Part shown: positions 26,373-34,584 of the stretch, piece after piece
How the letters are laid out: each line of letters starts with the position of its first letter
How positions within the stretch are numbered: the stretch's first letter is position 1
Source of the DNA: Thermopolyspora sp040678635
GTDB taxonomy: Bacteria; Actinomycetota; Actinomycetes; Streptosporangiales; Streptosporangiaceae
Reading direction: 5' to 3'
Assembly: GCF_040678635.1 (NCBI RefSeq)
Contig: NZ_JBFATZ010000009.1
Location: 248,001-312,000, forward strand
DNA: 64,000 nt
Program-made: the position numbers and the translations under genes
Notes under the pieces: generated by a model
The model's input: the letters and a program-made list of their open reading frames with translations, nothing else
Told to the model about the DNA's origin: nothing
The model's database searches: none

Positions 26373-26493
26373 TACGGTGTTCTCAAGTCCGGCTCCCCCC
26401 GACGGGAGCCGCGACAGGCAGGCCAAAGCCCACCAGATAGCTGGTAGGCTAGGCAAGCCGAACAAAACGGAAGCGCAATCTTCCGTACCACAA

Positions 26494-26568
26494 GGTCCTG
26501 TAGAGCAGTTTGGAGTGCTCGCCACCCTGTCAAGGTGGAGGTCGCGGGTTCAAGTCCCGTCAGGACCG
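26494..26568 (+). tRNA. tRNA-Asp (GUC)
   Basis: A 75-nt cloverleaf. GGTCCTG pairs with CAGGACC in the acceptor stem; the anticodon loop CTGTCAA gives GTC; the T-arm has GGGTTCAAGTCCC. CCA is not encoded. Confidence 0.97.
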
Positions 26569-26589
26569 CTCCCGGTGGGCAACCACCGA

Positions 26590-26663
26590 GGTCAGGTAGC
26601 TCAGTTGGTACGAGCGTCCGCCTGAAAAGCGGAAGGTCGGCAGTTCGACCCTGCCCCTGACCA
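26590..26663 (+). tRNA. tRNA-Phe (GAA)
   Basis: A 74-nt cloverleaf. GGTCAGG pairs with CCTGACC; the anticodon loop CTGAAAA gives GAA. It lies 21 nt after tRNA-Asp and is presumably co-transcribed. Confidence 0.96.
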
Positions 26664-26684
26664 CCGCCTCTAACCACTAGAAAT

Positions 26685-26715
26685 GCCCCGAGCGGATCGT
26701 CGTTCGGGGCTTTTT
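26685..26715 (+). terminator. rho-independent terminator of the tRNA operon
   Basis: GCCCCGA (26685-26691) pairs with TCGGGGC (26704-26710), with three further pairs inside, followed by TTTTT. Confidence 0.9.
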
Positions 26716-26929
26716 GTGCACCTACAACAGCGACCCGCCCTGGCAAGCGTGCCATGCCCGTCATAACCACTTCCCGACGACATCGCGGACGACCTGGGCT
26801 GGACGCCGAGGCCGTCAGACATGCACAGTGACATCGAGGCGCCAACTAGGGCGCTGACCGCATCCGGTCCTGGGCGGCTCTCCCGCGCCACGGCGCGTTG
26901 CAGGGTCAGGCCACCCCACAACGACATCC

Positions 26930-27290
26930 ACGCCCGCTCCACCCCCGACCGCAGTTGGTCGGTGGGCGGCACCGGAGCCGAGTGCAGCATCGCCTGAAGG
27001 GAATGCGCACCCGACAGCACCAGCCGCAGCCCCGCCGTCTGCGGCATCTCCTCTGCGGAGGCGGCGACCACCGGCGCCTCGGCGGCCAGCTCCGACAACG
27101 GCACATCGAGGGTCTCGGCGAGCTTCTCCAGCACCGACATCCGGTCGATCTTTCGGACGCCGCGTTCGACCTAGAAGATCCAGGCCACCGAACGGTCCAC
27201 CAGGCGGGCCAGCTCCACTTGGGACAGCCCGCGTCTTTTGCGTTCCTGGGCGATGCGCCGGCCCAGGGCGCGCTGGTATTCGGTGCTCAC
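26930..27290 (-). pseudogene. XRE-family regulator, nonsense-mutated and 3'-truncated
   Basis: Starting at GTG 27290 the frame reads an HTH (ALGRRIAQERKRRGLSQ, then VELARLVDRSVAWIF), hits an in-frame TAG at 27171-27173, and resumes in the same frame with VERGVRKIDRMSVLEKLAETLDVPLSEL. The expected residues at the break are roughly SQ, so two C-to-T changes would explain Phe plus stop. Similarity to the family also ends near RSGVERAW (about 26930), where intact homologues continue for well over 100 residues. The start overlaps the stop of the upstream monooxygenase (GTGA). The tract 26716-26929 shows nothing else recognisable. Confidence 0.75.
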
Positions 27291-27595
27291 TGTGTGGTGC
27301 CTTTCCCGGTCTGCAGGTGCAGCCAGTCGACCTCGACCGAGGCCAGCAGGTCGTCGCGGGCGGCCAGGAAGCGGCGGGTGTGCTCGGTCTGCTCGTGGGC
27401 GTCGAAGGCGGCCCGGTCGGCGTACAGCTCGTAGAAGATCCGCTGGAGCGGCCGGCCATCCACTCGGTGGGAGGCGTAGACGATCGTCCCGGGCTCATGC
27501 CTGCGGATCTGTTCGATGGTCTGGTCGACGAGGCGATCGAACGCCTCGGCGCTGGCTTCGTCTTTGCAGGTGAATCGGACCATGAGTCCGAACAT
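27287..27595 (-). CDS. antibiotic biosynthesis monooxygenase (ABM) family protein
   Basis: A 102-residue ferredoxin-like-fold protein of the quinol monooxygenase (YgiN/ABM) type: MVRFTCKDEASAEAFDRLV, EPGTIVYASHRV, FYELYADRAAFDAHEQTEH and FLAARDDLL are in the expected order. GAGGAGG lies 6 nt before ATG 27595, an excellent ribosome-binding site. It overlaps the disrupted XRE gene downstream and was probably co-regulated with it. The gap 27596-27881 contains no gene I can support. Confidence 0.85.
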   Translation of the reverse strand: MFGLMVRFTCKDEASAEAFDRLVDQTIEQIRRHEPGTIVYASHRVDGRPLQRIFYELYADRAAFDAHEQTEHTRRFLAARDDLLASVEVDWLHLQTGKGTTQ

Positions 27596-27881
27596 GTACG
27601 CCCTCCTCGGTCGCCCAGCCACGCGCTAGGTCACTCTCGGATACTGATCAGCACTTACTGTGCGACACAAGTACCCCAAGCCGCTCCACCTTGCCCGTGG
27701 TGGTGGGGGGATCGCGCCGCGCGTCGGGCGGTCGCCGACCGCGGTTAGCACGGCCCACTCCAATTGCCATTGAAGTGAACGCTCCACTCGTGTCCCTCCT
27801 GCAGGAGATGCTTGTGTGTGTCGCTGGACGATGACTATGCGGTTGCATAATCGGCGACGTACACGGGTCCGCCTTCATGTG

Positions 27882-30614
27882 TCAGTCGAAGTTATTTCGC
27901 TGGCGCACGAGATTCGCGATCGCGAGAATTTTTGGGCGACCAGCGGCCTTGAAGGACAAACCATGGCGGAATATCTCTGGGATCCAATACTGATCTTCCT
28001 CGCGAAAGACAACGCCATTGGCGGCCAGGATCTCCAGATCTTCGTTTGACAGTCCCACCGATTCAGAGCTGAATGGGATTCGCTTCTGATCTGTGCCCAG
28101 GCTGTCTAGACGCTTGAGGAGCTCTCCAACCCGTGGGCTTTCAGCGCTGATGGCTTCAACCTTCTCTCGGCTGCATTGGACGAGCGCGTTTCTCATCGCT
28201 GCGGGCGTGAGTAGGCGGTCAGTCCAACGAGTGTCCGTCAACGATTGAGCCGCCGATTCTTTGAGGAAGGTGACAATATCCCGAGCTTGGATTTGTCCAT
28301 TGAAGTCTGAAAGTGCAGCAAGGAACCACCCATCCGACCGGGCTTCACGGGAACGAAGTGATCCCATCTTCTCTCCCCATACCGGAAGCAGTCGCTTGCT
28401 GAGGTCTTGATCTCTTGCCGATACGACTTCTTTCGAGGACAGCCCAGGTAGTGCACCAGATCGTTGAGCGACCCAAAGGGCGAGTCGCATGGCTTCAGAT
28501 GGATTCCACCTCAGCTCATACTCGCTATACTTGGCGAAGAACTGCCCATAGTTCTGCCGGATGGCCGCCTGTACGAGGTCTCGCCGCACGAAGATAACGA
28601 GGCCAAGTGGTCGACCTCGGAGGCTGCGCAACCACTCGAGGCAGTCGACCAAAAGGACACGTAGTGCCTGCCGTTGGGCCAGGTCCTGGGAGAAATCCTG
28701 GAGTAGATCCTCCAACCCATCGATGAGGAAAATTCTGCTGCCGGCCTGGCCGAAGTCGGCCAACTTCTGCTCGACATCTTCCGTGGTAGCGTCGATTCCA
28801 ACAGCCTGAGCCATGCATCTCAGCCAGATCCGCCGCCACTGTAGGTCGGTCAGCTTCGAACGCAGCGCCTCGTCGATCAGATCCCGCATTTTAAGTTGGC
28901 TTGCGGGCTCCGCCTCTGCAGTGGCGGAGGCGCCACGTTGTATCTCGCTAACGCGGTCGAGGGTGGCGTTGTTGAGATTCTTTGATACGAATACAGGCAC
29001 GAGTGGTGCGTCTAGAGAAACGCCTTCAACCCCAACGTCCCGCGCATAAGTCGCCCAGGTTCTGCGGAAACACATCTGGATCTGTGTGAAGGTTTTCCCT
29101 GAACCTTTGGCACCCACCACCACGCAAAGTGGTGGTTCTGTCCTATGCGAGATCAGCAGATTTCGGAGCGATTCTGTCGGAAGGAAAGCCGTGTCGTCCG
29201 CTGTCTCGGCGTAAACCAGTCGCCGAGCGAAGTCGCTAAGAGTCTCCCGGAGAGAAGTGATGTCACTTTTCGCTGTAATCCGAAGTGATTCGTCAGCGTA
29301 TGCTTCGTCGGTGAGCGTCAGTTCGGTCGGAGGGATGAGCCCTTCTGCAAGCGGTGAAAGTACTTCGGTGAGTTGGTGGCGTCGAGTTAGCTCAACTACT
29401 TCTTCCCATGAGCTAGGAAGTGCTAGGAGTCGTTCCTGGAAGACACTGAAGACCGGCTCCAAGATGAGGTCACTATCGACCGTCCGGTCCTCCCCTGTCT
29501 GTGGGCGAGGTTCGAGAGTTTTGGAGATCTTGTCGCGGAGCAAGGCCGCAGCCCTAGTTGCCAGATCTCCATGCCCATGCTCTCGAAACTGCGTTATGAC
29601 CGCTACGCTTGCCGGGTCATCGTCCCGGCTGGGTGCGCGCCGGCCGAGCTCCTCGATGGTACGAAGGGTGCCGAGAAGCGACTGACTGCTGATAGTAGTG
29701 ACAAAAATGCGTTGCACTCGTGGGTCTAACAGGACAGGAGCCGCGAGTTCGCTGCTGCCTGCGCGTAGATCAATTAGGACCGTCTGCGCCTCCAACCGGC
29801 AAGCAAGCTCGGCGAAAGACTCGGTCAAGTAATACATCGACCGGTCAGGAGTCAGGAGATCGGTAGGTTCGAGTCGTGGCGGTGCGATATCCAAGCGGGA
29901 ACGCCGCGTAGGCATGACGATGACATTGTCTAGAGCCTGGTTCGGGAGGTAGGCCGCGCCTAGAGTAATCGCGTCGTTGGGACGGCCGTCCTCGGAGGAG
30001 TGCAGAAGTGCCAGGAAGTCCTCGAAGCTGAAGTCAACCCGCCTGCCTTGCGAGGTGAACATCCAGGTGATGCCGGGAGCTTCCAGGTCGGCGTCTACGA
30101 GGAGTACTCGATGTCCTCGCTGAGCGATCGCATCGGCAAGAGCCACACCGTGCAGGGTGCGTCCTACTCCACCTTTGAAGGAGTGGAGAGCAGCGATTCG
30201 TACACTGCCCGGGAACGGGCTTTGTGGGGAAGGCAAAGGCTGGCCAAGGGCGCGCACGATTCGTCGCTCCCGCCATCTGGGCTCCCTCCTCGGGGTATCG
30301 CTCTCTCGCTGGGAGATGGTGATCGGAAGCAATCTCGTGGAGGGATGTCCAGGTACGTCGTCCAGTCGGAGGGCGTTACCCCCCTGATACTGGGTGATCG
30401 AGCCCACGCCGAACTTCTCGCTCAGCCAGGACAAGGCCTCCTCCGGAGGCGTCTGCGGATCGATCGTTACCTCGAGTCCGTCCCAGAAGGCATCGCACTC
30501 ATGGAGCCACAGCGGCCACTGGTTTCGCTCCGCGAGAGTCGCCAAGTGGGCGTCCACGTCCACCCAGGTGTAGAGGCGCTCCGGGACCGCAGTCTCCTGA
30601 TCCGGCATGATCAT
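27882..30614 (-). CDS. KGGVGR-motif double P-loop ATPase (putative defence effector/sensor)
   Basis: About 910 residues with two NTPase modules. Module 1 (about 138-310) is ParA/MinD-like: FKGGVGRT at 146-153 and VDADLEAPG at about 173-181, with Arg152 replacing the usual Walker-A Lys. Module 2 has GAKGSGKT at 501-508 and a Walker B IFLIDGLED at 628-636, resembling STAND/AAA-type regulatory NTPases; the remaining C-terminus is helical. An N-terminal 100-residue domain (WVDVDAHLATLAERNQWPL) is unassigned. No membrane segments. ATG 30614 overlaps the stop of the HEPN-like gene (ATGA). GC content and third-codon bias are clearly lower than in flanking genes, suggesting transfer. An antiphage role is inference. 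Confidence 0.8.
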   Translation of the reverse strand: MIMPDQETAVPERLYTWVDVDAHLATLAERNQWPLWLHECDAFWDGLEVTIDPQTPPEEALSWLSEKFGVGSITQYQGGNALRLDDVPGHPSTRLLPITISQRESDTPRREPRWRERRIVRALGQPLPSPQSPFPGSVRIAALHSFKGGVGRTLHGVALADAIAQRGHRVLLVDADLEAPGITWMFTSQGRRVDFSFEDFLALLHSSEDGRPNDAITLGAAYLPNQALDNVIVMPTRRSRLDIAPPRLEPTDLLTPDRSMYYLTESFAELACRLEAQTVLIDLRAGSSELAAPVLLDPRVQRIFVTTISSQSLLGTLRTIEELGRRAPSRDDDPASVAVITQFREHGHGDLATRAAALLRDKISKTLEPRPQTGEDRTVDSDLILEPVFSVFQERLLALPSSWEEVVELTRRHQLTEVLSPLAEGLIPPTELTLTDEAYADESLRITAKSDITSLRETLSDFARRLVYAETADDTAFLPTESLRNLLISHRTEPPLCVVVGAKGSGKTFTQIQMCFRRTWATYARDVGVEGVSLDAPLVPVFVSKNLNNATLDRVSEIQRGASATAEAEPASQLKMRDLIDEALRSKLTDLQWRRIWLRCMAQAVGIDATTEDVEQKLADFGQAGSRIFLIDGLEDLLQDFSQDLAQRQALRVLLVDCLEWLRSLRGRPLGLVIFVRRDLVQAAIRQNYGQFFAKYSEYELRWNPSEAMRLALWVAQRSGALPGLSSKEVVSARDQDLSKRLLPVWGEKMGSLRSREARSDGWFLAALSDFNGQIQARDIVTFLKESAAQSLTDTRWTDRLLTPAAMRNALVQCSREKVEAISAESPRVGELLKRLDSLGTDQKRIPFSSESVGLSNEDLEILAANGVVFREEDQYWIPEIFRHGLSFKAAGRPKILAIANLVRQRNNFD

Positions 30615-31024
30615 GCCCTCAATTCTCGTCGACACCACTCCAGCAGGTCACGCAGCGCAATGAGAGCTTGTTCCTCGTGTTCCTTTCGGAGGGCGTGGCC
30701 ATAGCGCCAAGCCTGATGTAGATCGCGGAACTCTACCTGCGCCGCTTGCTGATGATGGCTCGCACAGCGTTGCATCCGAGCACACAGATTTGGGGGCAAA
30801 CGCAGTTCCTTAGCGAGCCGCTGCAGGTCGTGGCTCCTCAGGTGCTCGGCAAGCTGCCCTGTAGATCTCAGCCTGAGGCGGTCGAGCAGCGCCGCCTTCA
30901 GGCCACACTCAACACCGTAGAAGAGCAGCAGAGCTGCTGGAGGACTCTCAATGATGGAGTCAGCGGCCTGCTTGTGAGCGAGAAGACTTGCGCGGAGCTG
31001 ATTTTTGCCGACGTCTACGGGCAC
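30611..31024 (-). CDS. HEPN-like small protein, partner of the KGGVGR ATPase
   Basis: A 137-residue, mostly helical protein. FYGVECGLKAALL (36-47), SHDLQRLAKEL (64-74) and LHQAWRYG (102-109) follow the helix pattern of HEPN domains, including the HDL and W..RY features. The canonical R-x4-6-H ribonuclease motif is not obvious, so it may be a structural or nucleotidyltransferase-associated type of HEPN. GTG 31024 lacks a clear ribosome-binding site. Its stop overlaps the ATPase start, so the two are translated together. Low-GC like its partner. Confidence 0.65.
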   Translation of the reverse strand: MPVDVGKNQLRASLLAHKQAADSIIESPPAALLLFYGVECGLKAALLDRLRLRSTGQLAEHLRSHDLQRLAKELRLPPNLCARMQRCASHHQQAAQVEFRDLHQAWRYGHALRKEHEEQALIALRDLLEWCRRELRA

Positions 31025-31210
31025 AGCGAGGGATTTTACGAGACTGCTCGCCGTGGCGGACCGCTAACGGAACATAACCATGGCGATGGCCTCGTCGGCT
31101 GTGGCCACGGCGGTCAGAGCATTGATCGAAATTTGTGCATCTGACGAGAAAATGCGTACATTCCCGAATCATTTGATCATAGTGTCCGAGATAAGTCCAA
31201 CTCGGCAGGC

Positions 31211-31363
31211 ATGTCCGCGCCGGTAATCACCCGGCTCACCGAGCAGTGGAAGACCGAGCAGCGTGCTTTAGCCGCCCGCGACCTGTCGGAGGTGGACTAC
31301 GTATACCTGTGGGCCGAAGGCGTGCCCATTCGGGGTACGACGAACTCGACGATCTCGTTGTAG
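31211..31363 (+). pseudogene. IS256-family transposase fragment
   Basis: Fifty codons resemble the middle of IS256/Mutator-type transposases: ITRLTEQWKTEQRALAARDL followed by VDYVYLWAEGV. Intact enzymes read W-x-DG at this point, with the first catalytic Asp; here it is Glu. The frame then drifts into unrelated codons and a TAG. No inverted repeats or target duplication were seen. Marks an old insertion at the island edge. Confidence 0.7.
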
Positions 31364-31415
31364 ACCAACTCGACGATCTGCTCCATCAGCTCGGCCTTGT
31401 CGGCGAAGCGGTAAG
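31321..31415 (-). pseudogene. TetR-family regulator fragment
   Basis: On the minus strand the frame YRFADKAELMEQIVELVY, then NEIVEFVVPRMG, resembles the end of a TetR helix-turn-helix and the next helix. It has no start and no DNA-binding first half, and it overlaps the transposase fragment. Confidence 0.45.
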
Positions 31416-31580
31416 ATCAACGGTCGTGGGCATAAGGTGCTGCGGCACCCTGACGTCGGCCTGATCACCGTGCAGTTCGAGATGCTCATGCCCCTGCAGG
31501 ATCCCGACCAGCGGTTGATGATCTGCCGCGCCGCGGACGAGGAGAGCCAGTCGGCGCTGGACCGGTTGTGCGCACGGTGA
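31416..31580 (+). pseudogene. 3' fragment of an XRE/MmyB-type regulator
   Basis: The frame HKVLRHPDVGLITVQFEML, then PLQDPDQRLMICRAADEESQSALDRL before TGA 31578, matches the last strand-helix part of the MmyB-like ligand-binding domain that ends many actinomycete XRE regulators. The N-terminal HTH is absent. Confidence 0.6.
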
Positions 31581-31632
31581 TCTCTCACCGCACCCCGCCG
31601 GTACGGCCGGGCCGCCGGTCGCGGGAAAAGTC

Positions 31633-32238
31633 CTAGCCCTCGGCGGGCGTCAACGTCCCCCGCACGATGGCCTGGGCGATGCCATGCACGGTCTGCTCGG
31701 TGATGTGACCGGGCGGGGCGGTCACCAGCGTGAACAGTGCGCCGCCGTAGAGGGTGATCAGGGTGGGGATCTTCTCCGGTGGGATCGGCAGGTTGAGGTC
31801 GGCGTGGTGACCGGCGGTCAGGCTGATCGAGGTGTCCTGCAGGGCCGCGAGGGCTGAGGCGAGCGCCGGTCGTCGTACGGCCTCCAGTCGTAGTTCGAAG
31901 ATGGCGAGGTAGCGGGTGCGAAGGGTGGTCGCCGCTTCGAGCAAGGAGGTGGCGAGCAGGCCCGCGATGTGCTCGGTGATGTCCGGCGGAGGGCCCGCCG
32001 TGTCCGTGTGCCGTCGGCCGATCCTGTCCATGTCGGCGTGGTGCAGCTCGACGATGCGCTCCGCGGCGGCCACCAGGAGTGCCTCCCGGCTGCGGAAGTA
32101 ATTCGACGCCGTTCCCTGGGGGAGGCCGGCGGCCTTCTCGACCGCGCGATGGGTCAGCCCGTGTACGCCGGAGGCCGCCAGCAGTTCGATCGCGGCGTCC
32201 ATCAGCGCTCGGCGGCGGCCTGGGTTCGTGGGTGGCAC
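31633..32238 (-). CDS. TetR family transcriptional regulator
   Basis: About 201 residues. The HTH reads ALMDAAIELLAASGVHGLT, then HRAVEKAAGLPQGTASNYFRSREALL; the C-terminal ligand domain contains ITLYGGALFTLVTAPPGHITEQTV. GTG 32238 places the HTH at the normal distance from the N-terminus. Divergent from an FAD monooxygenase with an 80-bp operator region, so likely its repressor. Confidence 0.88.
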   Translation of the reverse strand: MPPTNPGRRRALMDAAIELLAASGVHGLTHRAVEKAAGLPQGTASNYFRSREALLVAAAERIVELHHADMDRIGRRHTDTAGPPPDITEHIAGLLATSLLEAATTLRTRYLAIFELRLEAVRRPALASALAALQDTSISLTAGHHADLNLPIPPEKIPTLITLYGGALFTLVTAPPGHITEQTVHGIAQAIVRGTLTPAEG

Positions 32239-32269
32239 CCGACCATGGTATGACGGTAGTCGTACTAGG

Positions 32270-32287
32270 ACGATCGTAGTGGATCGT
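32270..32287. promoter_or_regulatory. candidate TetR operator
   Basis: ACGATC (32270-32275), 6-nt spacer, GATCGT (32282-32287): a perfect inverted repeat between the divergent TetR and monooxygenase genes. Confidence 0.5.
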
Positions 32288-32318
32288 CGAGGGCGGTCGG
32301 ACAAGGTGGTTGACGCGC

Positions 32319-33467
32319 ATGCGGGTCGCGGTGGTGGGTGCGGGGCTGGGCGGGGTGGCGGCAGCGGTGGGGCTGCATCGGCAGGGGCACGAGGTGTCGC
32401 TGTACGAGCGCGGGGCGGAGCTTCGGGAGGCGGGGACCGCCGTCGTCGTCATGCCGAACGGCATCCGGGCGCTGGATGAGCTCGGGCTGGGCGACTACGT
32501 CCGCGGTCAGGCCGTGAGCGCCGGCAGCGGCGGATTGCGGGACCGGCGCGGGCGGCCGTTGCTGGTCACCGACGCGGTCCAGGCGCAGCGGACGATCGGG
32601 CCGACCGCCTGCGTGAGCCGGGCCGAGCTGCACCGGGCGCTGCGTGCGGCGCTGCCCGCCGACCTGGTGCGTACGGCGACGCCGATCCAGCGGCTGGAGC
32701 CTCACGACGCCGGAGTGACCGTGATCAGCGACGACCGGCCCGTGGCCACCGCCGACGCGGTGATCGCGGCCGACGGCATCGGCAGCACCCTGCGCGGCCT
32801 GCTGTTCCCCGAACACCCCGGACTGCGGCGGGTGGGCCGGGTGGACCTGCGCGGCATGCTGCCCAGGCCGGCGCACCTGGACGTGACCGACCTGCTGACC
32901 GCCATCGTGGTCGACCGGCGCACCGGCGCCATGTTCGGCCTGTTCCCGGTCGGCGAGAACGACCTGTACTGGTTCACCGATTCCGCACTCCACGGCCCAC
33001 CACCCGAGCCCGCCGTGGCCCGCCACCAGATGCTGGACCTGATGGCCGACTGGCACCCGGCCATCCCGGCCCTTATCGAGGCCACCCCGCCCGCCGACAT
33101 CTACGTCGACGCGATCGCCCGCCTGGCCGAGCCACTGCCCGCCTTCGCGATCGGCGCGACCGCCCTGCTCGGCGACGCCGCCCACGCCATGACCCCCGAC
33201 CTCGGCCAGGGCGCCAGCCAGGCCTTCGAGGACGCGGCGGCGCTGACCCGGCATCTGACCGGCGCCACCCCGGCCGACGTCGCCGAGCGGCTGCTCCGCT
33301 ACGACGCCGAACGCCGCCCCCGCACCAGCCGCCTGATGACGGCGTCGTCCCGCCAGTCGTGGCTGATGTCGCGAACCGGCGCCATCGCCTGGCTACGCGA
33401 CACCGCGCTCCGCGCGACACCGCGCCGCCTCGCCACCCGGCGGCTCGCCGCCATGTGGCGGGCCTAG
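32319..33467 (+). CDS. FAD-dependent monooxygenase (PHBH-type)
   Basis: A 382-residue class A flavoprotein hydroxylase. It has VVGAGLGGVAAAVGL (dinucleotide-binding), the conserved Asp motif region AVIAADGIGSTLRG and GDAAHAMTPDLGQGASQAFEDA for FAD ribityl binding. ATG 32319 follows GGTGG with 9-nt spacing; TTG 32310 is an alternative. Soluble. Paired with the divergent TetR gene; the aromatic or polyketide-like substrate is unknown. Confidence 0.9.
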   Translation: MRVAVVGAGLGGVAAAVGLHRQGHEVSLYERGAELREAGTAVVVMPNGIRALDELGLGDYVRGQAVSAGSGGLRDRRGRPLLVTDAVQAQRTIGPTACVSRAELHRALRAALPADLVRTATPIQRLEPHDAGVTVISDDRPVATADAVIAADGIGSTLRGLLFPEHPGLRRVGRVDLRGMLPRPAHLDVTDLLTAIVVDRRTGAMFGLFPVGENDLYWFTDSALHGPPPEPAVARHQMLDLMADWHPAIPALIEATPPADIYVDAIARLAEPLPAFAIGATALLGDAAHAMTPDLGQGASQAFEDAAALTRHLTGATPADVAERLLRYDAERRPRTSRLMTASSRQSWLMSRTGAIAWLRDTALRATPRRLATRRLAAMWRA

Positions 33468-33501
33468 CGCACCGTAATCCGACCGGCCTCAACCGATTCG
33501 G

Positions 33502-33620
33502 CTATGGGGTGCGCCGCAGAGCATGCCAGCGCATCCCGTCCGCTTTGGCGTAGCGCTCTGCCAAGGAGAGCCACTGGGCGTACATTTCGCGCGCTCCAGG
33601 CTGCAGGCGCGGAGAGCCGG
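33502..33620 (-). pseudogene. possible coding remnant of unknown origin
   Basis: The minus-strand frame ending at TAG 33504 reads REMYAQWLSLAERYAKADGM, then RWHALRRTP, with protein-like composition but no start and no recognised family. It may be a relic or chance. Confidence 0.25.
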
Positions 33621-33645
33621 TTCCCGGCCCGCCGCGCGCAGGACG

Positions 33646-34395
33646 CTAGGCGACCTTACCCGAGGGGGCCTTCCAGGTGTTGCACGCGCCAGGGCGGCCC
33701 TTGGCGTACCCCTGGGTGAACCAGTAGAGGCGGTTGGCGGGCTTGCCGTGCCAGCGGAACCGCTTGAGTTCCTTGGGGGATTCGGCGGTGAGCAGGGGCT
33801 TCCAGTTCTTGGCGGAGCGGCCCAGGCTCTTCATGGAGACCGCGCCGAGGCAGTCGGCCTGGAGGTAGAAGCGGTGGGTCTGCTCCTGTAGTTCGTCGCC
33901 CTTCTGGTTGTGCGGCAGTTCGTCGAAGGCTTTGCTGATGCCCTTCTGAGCCTGCATGAACCCGGCGTACGCCCTGGTGATCTCGACGAGGATGGCGGTG
34001 TCGCTCTTCGCCTTGATCCAGTCGGACTTGAGCTGCACCTGGAGGCCGCGCAGGCACACGGTGGCGAAGGACTCGGCGATTTTCATGCCGGTCAGGCAAT
34101 ATCCGCCCTCGCCGGCGGAGTCCGTAATCTCCACGTCGGCGGGCGTGAAATCCTTCGTCGTCTTGCCCCAGGCGGTGTTCAGGCAGTCGACCACTTTGGT
34201 GATGTATTTCTTCGTCGAGGCCTTGGTCCTGCCCTTGGCCGCCTTGCAGGCGATTTTCGGCAGCTTGGCCTGCTTGTAGAGCTCGTTGTGCGTCAGTTCG
34301 GGAGCGCCCTTGACCGGGTAGGCGCCAGCTGCGGGCGCGAACGCCAACAACGAGGCGCCGACTCCGGCAGCGGTAACGAATGCGCGGATTTTCAT
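33646..34395 (-). CDS. secreted neutral-zinc-metallopeptidase-like protein lacking HExxH
   Basis: A 249-residue exported protein: signal peptide MKIRAFVTAAGVGASLLA to PAAGA (about 25 residues), then a domain resembling the secreted YpfJ-like neutral zinc metallopeptidases of actinomycetes (ELYKQAKLPKIACK, VDCLNTAWGK, and the terminal GYAKGRPGACNTWKAP). At the expected zinc site the sequence is ILVEITRAYAGFMQAQ, with no HExxH, so it is probably a pseudoenzyme. Paired cysteines suggest disulfides. Family assignment is moderate. Confidence 0.6.
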   Translation of the reverse strand: MKIRAFVTAAGVGASLLAFAPAAGAYPVKGAPELTHNELYKQAKLPKIACKAAKGRTKASTKKYITKVVDCLNTAWGKTTKDFTPADVEITDSAGEGGYCLTGMKIAESFATVCLRGLQVQLKSDWIKAKSDTAILVEITRAYAGFMQAQKGISKAFDELPHNQKGDELQEQTHRFYLQADCLGAVSMKSLGRSAKNWKPLLTAESPKELKRFRWHGKPANRLYWFTQGYAKGRPGACNTWKAPSGKVA

Positions 34396-34584
34396 GGTTC
34401 GTGATCATATGGGAGACCCGGCTAATACTTGGCCAACATTCCCGTAACATCGATCCGGGCCGAAGCGTACCCTGATGAGTATGTCTGTGGGTTCGGGTCC
34501 TATTCGTCGGGTTTTGGGGCTCGGGCAGGCCACCCGATCCTACAGACGAAACAATAGGCGAATGCGCGATCCTCGATATGTCCG

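Noticed and set aside
31268..32464. A long minus-strand frame covering the TetR gene and beyond
   Set aside because: It is out of frame with the clear TetR HTH and has no domain similarity.
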